64,000 nucleotides of DNA from Marinobacter confluentis (GTDB lineage Bacteria > Pseudomonadota > Gammaproteobacteria > Pseudomonadales > Oleiphilaceae), in the NCBI RefSeq assembly GCF_004785685.1, contig NZ_SRPF01000001.1:62001-126000 (forward strand), written 5' to 3'. This document shows positions 59,327 to 64,000 of the stretch, piece after piece. The notes under the pieces are model-generated. The model did no database searches. It saw only the letters and a list, made by a program, of their open reading frames with translations, and had not been told where the DNA came from. Within the stretch, counting starts at the first letter, position 1; each line of letters starts with the position of its first letter. Position numbers and translations under genes: made by a program.

Positions 59327-60121
59327 ATGTTCGGAGCTCAAGTGCAAAAAACGGATTCGGTGTTTCCTGGAAAACTCTTCGACGAATCAAATTGTGAAGA
59401 ATGCGCCTGCGGTAGAGGCCTGGATTTTTCATTTACCTTCGCGTTTCAGCCGATCGTCGATGCCGATAACAAGTCGGTCTATGCCTACGAGGCGTTGGTA
59501 AGAGGGCTGAATGGTGAGGGCGCTTACAGCGTGCTCTCAAACGTCAACGAAACCAACCGTTATTCCTTCGATCAGATCTGTCGGGTGAAAGCAGTCAAGC
59601 TTGCCGCGCGGCTGAGCATGGAGGCCATGCTGAGCATTAACTTTATGCCCAATGCGGTCTACAACCCGGAATACTGCATTCGCACAACCCTGGCGGCCGC
59701 GCAGGCCAGCAAGTTTGATACCCGTAAAATCATCTTTGAGCTGCTGGAGTCGGATGACTTTGACTCACTGGATCACCTGGTGAATATCATAAAGTCTTAT
59801 CAGCAGATGGGTTTCAAGACGGCGCTGGATGATTTCGGTAGCGGTTATTCGCGGTACAACATCCTGATTGCCAGCCCGCCAGACATCCTCAAGCTGGATA
59901 TGGATGTGGTCAGGGATATTCACCGAACGCCCAATAAGCAGGCGGTGGTTGCCGGAATCATGACCATGATGGCCCAGTTGGGTGGTAAGGTACTGGCCGA
60001 GGGCGTTGAGACCGAAGAAGAGTACTTCTGGCTGCGTTCCCAGGGAATTTCGTTGTTCCAGGGGTATCTGTTTGCCAAACCCGGCTTCGAATCGCTCCCT
60101 GAGCCGTATTTTCCAGCCTGA
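59327..60121 (+). CDS. EAL-domain c-di-GMP phosphodiesterase
   Basis: A 264-residue stand-alone EAL protein. Key residues are all present: YEALVRG, INFMPNAVYN, FELLES, ALDDFGSGYS, LKLDMD, AEGVETEEE and FQGYLFAKP, so activity is likely. The N-terminus has a cysteine cluster CEECACGRG (about residues 24-32) just before the domain, an unusual feature that might bind metal or sense redox. No sensor domain or membrane segment is seen. It is divergent from the dehydrogenase across about 185 bp. Confidence 0.9.
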   Translation: MFGAQVQKTDSVFPGKLFDESNCEECACGRGLDFSFTFAFQPIVDADNKSVYAYEALVRGLNGEGAYSVLSNVNETNRYSFDQICRVKAVKLAARLSMEAMLSINFMPNAVYNPEYCIRTTLAAAQASKFDTRKIIFELLESDDFDSLDHLVNIIKSYQQMGFKTALDDFGSGYSRYNILIASPPDILKLDMDVVRDIHRTPNKQAVVAGIMTMMAQLGGKVLAEGVETEEEYFWLRSQGISLFQGYLFAKPGFESLPEPYFPA

Positions 60122-60151
60122 GTCTGGTATTTCTGATCTGAGGAAGATGGT

Positions 60152-60508
60152 TTGCTTTATCGCCTGATTACCGTCATTGGTGGCCTAGTATTCGTAGTTG
60201 CGTTATACGGCCTGGTTTGGTTCTTCTGCAAACAGTTTCTGCGGCGCCACGGCGTGATTGAACAGCTGACGGACCGTTCGACGGTGCTGGCAACCTGGAC
60301 GTTTGCGGGTATCAGTCTGGGGTTGGTGTTAGTGGTGGCCGGTGCTTTTGTGCTTGGCCCCTGGGCTTTTTACCGCACTCTGCGGGGGCATGATGTGCCA
60401 ATCTCCGATGCCGCGGCCATCTGGTGGGGCTTCGGGATAGTCAGTGCATCATTGCTGATCACCGCCGCTGGTTTTATGGGTTTCCTTAAACTGGTTGGCG
60501 CCTACTGA
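60152..60508 (+). CDS. Small membrane protein
   Basis: A 118-residue protein with three hydrophobic segments (about residues 5-27, 48-72 and 88-112), no recognised domain. The start is a TTG with GAGGAAG just upstream, 30 bp after the EAL gene, so co-transcription is likely. It converges on the LysR gene. Confidence 0.65.
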   Translation: MLYRLITVIGGLVFVVALYGLVWFFCKQFLRRHGVIEQLTDRSTVLATWTFAGISLGLVLVVAGAFVLGPWAFYRTLRGHDVPISDAAAIWWGFGIVSASLLITAAGFMGFLKLVGAY

Positions 60509-60518
60509 GCCTCTGGCT

Positions 60519-61412
60519 TCATCCGATATGGCGCAGCTGCTCACGAAACCAGATCAGCGCCGGCTCCCTTTCATAGGCTTTATGCCAGTAAAGATGAACA
60601 TCAATATCCGGTAGGTCGGCGGGCGGTGTGAGTATCTGGATATCCGACCGTTCCACAATAATCCGGGCGTAGGTTTCCGGCATCGTCAGCAATAGATCCG
60701 AATTTTCCACTACCCGACAGGCAGCGTAGTAGTGTTGGCACCGAAGCCTGATCTGTCTCTGTACTCCGAATCGCGATAGTTCGAAATCCTCGATGCCCGG
60801 CCCTTCCGTGCGGGAAGACACCAGAACGTGTTTTGCCTCCAGATACCGGTCCATGGACAGGGGCCCGTCCGTAAGCGGGTGGTGGGCTCTGGCAAGAACT
60901 ACAAGCCGGTCCCGCCGGAGCCTTTCATGGGCAGTCTGTTTGCTCACCGGTAGCAGTACATCCACCGCAAAATCCAGCTTTCCAGCGGCCAGAAGGGTTT
61001 CCATATCCCGCCGGGGGATCCTTTGGCTGCTGATCTCCAGCTCCGGATAGTCCTCCAGCCGCTTCATCAGTTGCGGCAGAAACGTCGATTCCAGAATGTC
61101 CCGCAAAGCCAGGGAATAGGTCTTGCGCTGGCTGGCTGGGTCGAAGGCATGGAACTGGTTTACCGCGCTCTGAATCTGGGTCAGCCCCGGGCGCATGGAC
61201 TCCAGGAAACGCCGCGCCAACGGTGTCGGAACCATCTGATTGCCCTGACGGCTGAACAGCGGGTCGTCAAAATGCTCCCGTAGCCGCGACAGGGAATGGC
61301 TGACCGCAGGCTGGGTCAGGTGCAGGGCTTTTGCGGCGCGGGTCAGGCTGCCTTCCCGGTAGATAGTGTCGAAAACATGCAACAGGTTCAGATCCAGCCG
61401 ATTCAGGGCCAT
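60519..61412 (-). CDS. LysR-family transcriptional regulator
   Basis: A 297-residue regulator. The N-terminal winged helix-turn-helix (NLLHVFDTIYREGSLTRAAK, ALHLTQPAVSHSLSRLREHF) is complete, and the effector domain starts near residue 90. The region is of the NodD/PnbR-like type with LNLLHVF. It is divergent from the acyl-CoA dehydrogenase operon, with inverted repeats in the shared gap, so it probably regulates that operon. Confidence 0.93.
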   Translation of the reverse strand: MALNRLDLNLLHVFDTIYREGSLTRAAKALHLTQPAVSHSLSRLREHFDDPLFSRQGNQMVPTPLARRFLESMRPGLTQIQSAVNQFHAFDPASQRKTYSLALRDILESTFLPQLMKRLEDYPELEISSQRIPRRDMETLLAAGKLDFAVDVLLPVSKQTAHERLRRDRLVVLARAHHPLTDGPLSMDRYLEAKHVLVSSRTEGPGIEDFELSRFGVQRQIRLRCQHYYAACRVVENSDLLLTMPETYARIIVERSDIQILTPPADLPDIDVHLYWHKAYEREPALIWFREQLRHIG

Positions 61413-61430
61413 TCCGCGCGCTCCTTTGAA

Positions 61431-61457
61431 TAAGCCTTGCTTATGTGGAAGGATAAG
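61431..61457. promoter_or_regulatory. Candidate LysR operator
   Basis: Overlapping palindromes: TAAGC-CTT-GCTTA at 61431-61443 and CTTAT (61440-61444) with ATAAG (61453-61457) separated by 8 bp. It lies between the divergent LysR and acyl-CoA dehydrogenase genes, close to the LysR start. Confidence 0.45.
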
Positions 61458-61479
61458 AAAAATTCAGTCGCGTAATAGT

Positions 61480-61530
61480 ATAGGGGAATCTAGACTGATT
61501 CCAACTCGATCAAACTATCGAATCCCCTAT
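61480..61530. promoter_or_regulatory. Spaced inverted repeat upstream of the acyl-CoA dehydrogenase
   Basis: ATAGGGGAATC (61480-61490) and GAATCCCCTAT (61520-61530) are complementary at 10 of 11 positions with 29 bp between them. The second half ends 24 bp before the dehydrogenase start. It may be a second operator or a looping site for the LysR protein or another regulator. Confidence 0.45.
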
Positions 61531-61554
61531 TGATCAAAGCCTGAGGATACAGCG

Positions 61555-62766
61555 ATGGACTTTACAATTTCGGACAAAGGCCAGGATTACCTGAAGCGCG
61601 TGAAAGCCTTTATGGAGAAGGAAATTTTTCCCATCGAGGAAGAGTACCACCGCGAACTGATGGCCCAGGAAAATCGCTGGGTGGTGCTGCCCATCATCAA
61701 GGAACTGAAAGCCAAGGCGAAAGCTGAAGGCCTGTGGAACATGTTCTTCCCGGATGAAAAAAACGGCTGCGGATTGCTGAACTCCGACTACGCCCTGATT
61801 GCGGAAGAAACCGGCCGCAGCTTCATCGCCCCGGAGATCTTCAACTGCAACGCGCCGGACACCGGCAACATGGAAGTACTGATCCATTATGGCTCGGAAG
61901 AACAGAAAGCCGAGTGGCTGCCAAAACTGCAAAGCGGCGAAGTGCGCTCCGCCTTCTGCATGACCGAACCTGCGGTAGCTTCTTCTGACGCCACCAACAT
62001 GGAAGCGACGGCAGTGGTCGACGGAGACGAAGTCGTCCTTAACGGCCGCAAATGGTGGAGTACTGGCGTTGGTCACCCCGACTGCAAGGTCGCTATTTTT
62101 ATGGGCCTGACCGACCCTGACGCCCACAAACATCGCCGCCACTCCATGGTACTGGTCCCCCTGGACAGCCCGGGCGTCACCGTTGAACGCATGCTGCCGG
62201 TATTCGGCGCCTACGACGAGCCCTATGGCCACGGCGTGGTGCGCTTCGACAACGTCCGTCTGCCGAAAAGCGCGTTTATTGCAGGCCCGGGCCGCGGCTT
62301 CGAAATCGCCCAGGGCCGCCTTGGCCCGGGCCGGGTGCATCATTGTATGCGTGCCATCGGTGCAGCAGAGCGCACGCTTGAATTGCTGATCAAACGCGCC
62401 AACAGCCGCGAGGCCTTTGGCCGGCCAATTGCCAAGCTGGGCGGCAACGTGGACATCATTGCCAATGCCCGTATGAACATTGAACAGGCGCGTCTGCTGA
62501 CGTTGAAATGCGCCTGGGCGCTGGACACCAAGGGTATCTCCGGAGCCCTGCAGGAAGTGTCGATGATCAAGGCGGTGATTCCGAAGATGCTTCAGCAGAT
62601 TGTGGATGATGCGATTCAGATTCACGGTGGTGCTGGTGTCAGCGATGAGGATTTCCCGCTGACGCAGCTGTTTGCCTATGCGCGGGTTCTGCGGTTGGCT
62701 GATGGCCCGGATGAGGTTCATCGGGCTATGGTGACTCGCCTGGAGCTGGCCAAGTATCGGGCCTGA
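61555..62766 (+). CDS. Acyl-CoA dehydrogenase
   Basis: A 403-residue FAD enzyme introducing the trans-2 double bond in fatty-acyl-CoA. The family signature CMTEPAVASSDATNMEATA and a late IHGGAGVSDEDFPLTQLFAYARVLRLADGP match the ACAD10/11-like group. The catalytic base is not confirmed. It is followed by an SDR and a phosphotransferase-like gene on the same strand, a combination seen in other gammaproteobacteria. Confidence 0.93.
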   Translation: MDFTISDKGQDYLKRVKAFMEKEIFPIEEEYHRELMAQENRWVVLPIIKELKAKAKAEGLWNMFFPDEKNGCGLLNSDYALIAEETGRSFIAPEIFNCNAPDTGNMEVLIHYGSEEQKAEWLPKLQSGEVRSAFCMTEPAVASSDATNMEATAVVDGDEVVLNGRKWWSTGVGHPDCKVAIFMGLTDPDAHKHRRHSMVLVPLDSPGVTVERMLPVFGAYDEPYGHGVVRFDNVRLPKSAFIAGPGRGFEIAQGRLGPGRVHHCMRAIGAAERTLELLIKRANSREAFGRPIAKLGGNVDIIANARMNIEQARLLTLKCAWALDTKGISGALQEVSMIKAVIPKMLQQIVDDAIQIHGGAGVSDEDFPLTQLFAYARVLRLADGPDEVHRAMVTRLELAKYRA

Positions 62767-62830
62767 TATTTGGGTGCCCGGGATCACCTCGGCCCGCTAA
62801 CTATGGGGAGTGGAGCAGGTGGGATGGGGT

Positions 62831-62910
62831 GTCTGAAACACGCTCCTTGCGGCACATCCATGTGACGCTTGGGCTCCGCCATCCATGGCTCCGCACAGTT
62901 TCGGAAAGAC
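62831..62910 (-). repeat. Dispersed hairpin repeat, copy C
   Basis: On the minus strand this reads the same core as copies A and B (GTGCGGAGCCATGGATGG, CGGAGCCC, then AGCGTGTTTC). The inner arms GAAAC/GTTTC and GTCT/AGAC pair with a 4-nt bulge, so the hairpin is weaker than in the other copies. The orientation is opposite to A and B. It lies in the 218-bp gap between the acyl-CoA dehydrogenase and SDR genes. Confidence 0.75.
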
Positions 62911-62984
62911 TTACCCGGCAGCGGCTCGCGCACCCAGGTTAAAAGAACGCGAACTCTAAAGTTACGAACGAGGAAAGAACCAAA

Positions 62985-63800
62985 ATGACACAGCGAGTAT
63001 TTATAACCGGTGGGGCCAGTGGCTTGGGCCGGGCGATAGCATTGCGGTATGCGAAAGAAGGCGCGAAGGTCTGTATCGGGGATATTAACCCGGAGCAGGG
63101 CGCATTGGTTGAGCAGGAGCTTAACAGGGCAGGTGGTGAAGGCTACTACGTTGATTGCGATGTGCGCCGCCTGACTGACCTGGAAAAGATCTGTGAAGAC
63201 CTGACCAACAAATGGGGCGGCATCGACATCGTCGTCAACAACGCGGGGGTTGCCTCTGCCGGGTCCATTGAAGACACCACCATGGCAGACTGGGAATGGA
63301 TCCTTGATATCAACGTGCTGGGCGTGGTGCGCGGTTGCAAAGCCTTTACGCCACAGTTCAAAAAGCAGGGCACCGGTGCCTTCGTTAACGTTGCGTCCAT
63401 GGCAGGGCTGATGCTTGCGCCGCTGATGGACAGCTACAATGTGTCCAAAGCTGGTGTTATCGCACTGTCTGAAACTCTCAGCCAGGAATTGCGGGATTCA
63501 GGAATTCACGTGGCCTGCGTGTGCCCGGCGTTTTTCCAGACTAACCTGACCAGCAGCATGCGGTCGGATATCCCCGGCATCCAGCAGAACGTGAACAAGC
63601 TGATGAAGAGGTCGACCATTACCGCCGAAGACGTTGCCGATGACGTTTACCAGGCCGTTGAAAAAGGCGACTTCTGGGTACTGCCCCACGCCAAGGAACG
63701 CCGCATGTGGATGCTCAAACGCCACGCCCCCAAGGCCTTCGATTTCCTGATGCACATGGAAATGAAGCGCTGGATGAAAAAGATGGGCGGCACCGCCTGA
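62985..63800 (+). CDS. Short-chain dehydrogenase/reductase
   Basis: A 271-residue NAD(P)-dependent SDR. The cofactor motif is T8-G9-xxx-G13-x-G15, NNAGVAS follows, and the catalytic pair is Tyr151 and Lys155 in YNVSK. The C-terminal extension ends with basic, aromatic-rich residues (KRHAPKAFDFLMHMEMKRW). It probably oxidises a hydroxyacyl or alcohol intermediate in the same pathway as the preceding dehydrogenase. The substrate is unknown. Confidence 0.92.
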   Translation: MTQRVFITGGASGLGRAIALRYAKEGAKVCIGDINPEQGALVEQELNRAGGEGYYVDCDVRRLTDLEKICEDLTNKWGGIDIVVNNAGVASAGSIEDTTMADWEWILDINVLGVVRGCKAFTPQFKKQGTGAFVNVASMAGLMLAPLMDSYNVSKAGVIALSETLSQELRDSGIHVACVCPAFFQTNLTSSMRSDIPGIQQNVNKLMKRSTITAEDVADDVYQAVEKGDFWVLPHAKERRMWMLKRHAPKAFDFLMHMEMKRWMKKMGGTA

Positions 63801-63826
63801 GGGCGTTGCGATCACCAAATCAGGAA

Positions 63827-63931
63827 GTGAGGGGGCAGGGATTTCCAGAACCGTGCGGAGCCATGGATGGCGGAGCCCGAGCGTACACGGACGTATTAAC
63901 AGCGTGTTCTGGAAATCTCTGCCCCCTCGCT
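63827..63931 (+). repeat. Dispersed hairpin repeat, copy B
   Basis: Arms 63827-63850 and 63907-63931 pair with one bulged base and one G-U pair (24 bp). The core is the same as copy A (ACCGTGCGGAGCCATGGATG, CGGAGCCCGAGCGTACA, then ACAGCGTGTT). The arm sequence is different from copy A. It lies between the SDR stop and the next start codon (63966), where it would form within the operon mRNA. Confidence 0.85.
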
Positions 63932-63965
63932 GACGTCTCAGAGTCACAAGTCAGAGGAGAGCCGA

Positions 63966-64000
63966 ATGACCCAGATTGACCAGGCCGTAGATATCCGCGA
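63966..64000 (+). CDS. Start of a phosphotransferase-like gene (partial)
   Basis: An ATG with AGAGGAGAG upstream opens MTQIDQAVDIR and runs off the window edge. The N-terminus and position resemble the phosphotransferase family proteins that often follow acyl-CoA dehydrogenase and SDR genes, but only 11 residues are visible, so the function is a guess from context. Confidence 0.5.
   Translation, partial: MTQIDQAVDIR

Noticed and set aside
61534..62787. 417-codon minus-strand frame opposite the acyl-CoA dehydrogenase
   Set aside because: Antisense shadow; the plus-strand dehydrogenase is clear along its entire length.

Overview
The window is a 64 kb piece of gammaproteobacterial chromosome, most likely from a Marinobacter species. 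The main reason is a 512-residue NADPH-dependent fatty acyl reductase (50219-51757), which I recognise as an ortholog of the Marinobacter wax-ester enzyme. The rest agrees with this: the gene order around algU-mucABCD, lepA-lepB-rnc-era-recO-pdxJ and gacS/cysM-rlmD-relA-mazG is the Pseudomonas/Marinobacter order, base composition is fairly GC-rich and even, and the metabolism is that of a respiratory heterotroph using acetate and fatty acids. I see no tRNA, rRNA, CRISPR array, prophage, integrase or insertion sequence. Genes are dense, and most are core housekeeping genes.

Layout. 1-2907: end of prfB, lysS, ung. 3048-7410 (minus strand): an HDOD protein, ygfZ, the ygfX-sdhE pair and nadB. 7585-11746: the envelope-stress operon algU-mucA-mucB-mucC-mucD, with a candidate sigma-E promoter in front. 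11871-14597: a membrane CHASE-PAS-GGDEF-EAL protein. 14710-20836: lepA, lepB, a DUF4845 protein, rnc, era, recO and pdxJ (translation, export, RNA processing, repair, PLP synthesis). 20867-23746 (minus): the hybrid kinase gacS. 23945-29317: cysM, rlmD, relA, mazG. 29438-30109: two small convergent paralogs of unknown function. 30193-37897: ppc, a YbaK-like/HDOD fusion, adk, tsaB, uppP, a small unknown protein, rsmJ. 37899-40367 (minus): plsB. 40510-42218: nudC, murI. 42165-43883 (minus): a DUF2156 protein and a methyltransferase. 44085-48257 (minus): an HDOD histidine kinase followed by a REC-PAS-GGDEF-EAL protein, a probable two-component c-di-GMP pair. 48571-49950: a divergent ParA/MinD-like ATPase. 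50219-51757: fatty acyl reductase. 52071-54708: acs and its probable regulator erdR. 54760-57977: a 2-hydroxyacid dehydrogenase, an aminotransferase, a CPXCG protein and a DUF1439 lipoprotein. 57981-60508: a tartrate/isopropylmalate-type dehydrogenase, an EAL protein and a small membrane protein. 60519-64000: a LysR regulator divergent from an acyl-CoA dehydrogenase, SDR and phosphotransferase-like operon, the last gene cut by the window edge.

Two themes stand out. First, cyclic-di-GMP and HDOD signalling is rich: three EAL proteins (two of them also GGDEF), three HDOD proteins, one hybrid kinase and one HDOD kinase. Second, a dispersed hairpin repeat with a conserved core occurs three times (2908-3021, 62831-62910, 63827-63931). 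Its flanking arms differ between copies yet stay complementary in the two good copies, and two copies sit in successive gaps of one fatty-acid operon. I found no complete system that I would call new. The best leads are this repeat family, the HDOD-kinase/REC-GGDEF-EAL/ParA cluster beside the acyl reductase, the YbaK-HDOD fusion, and the DUF2156-methyltransferase pair.
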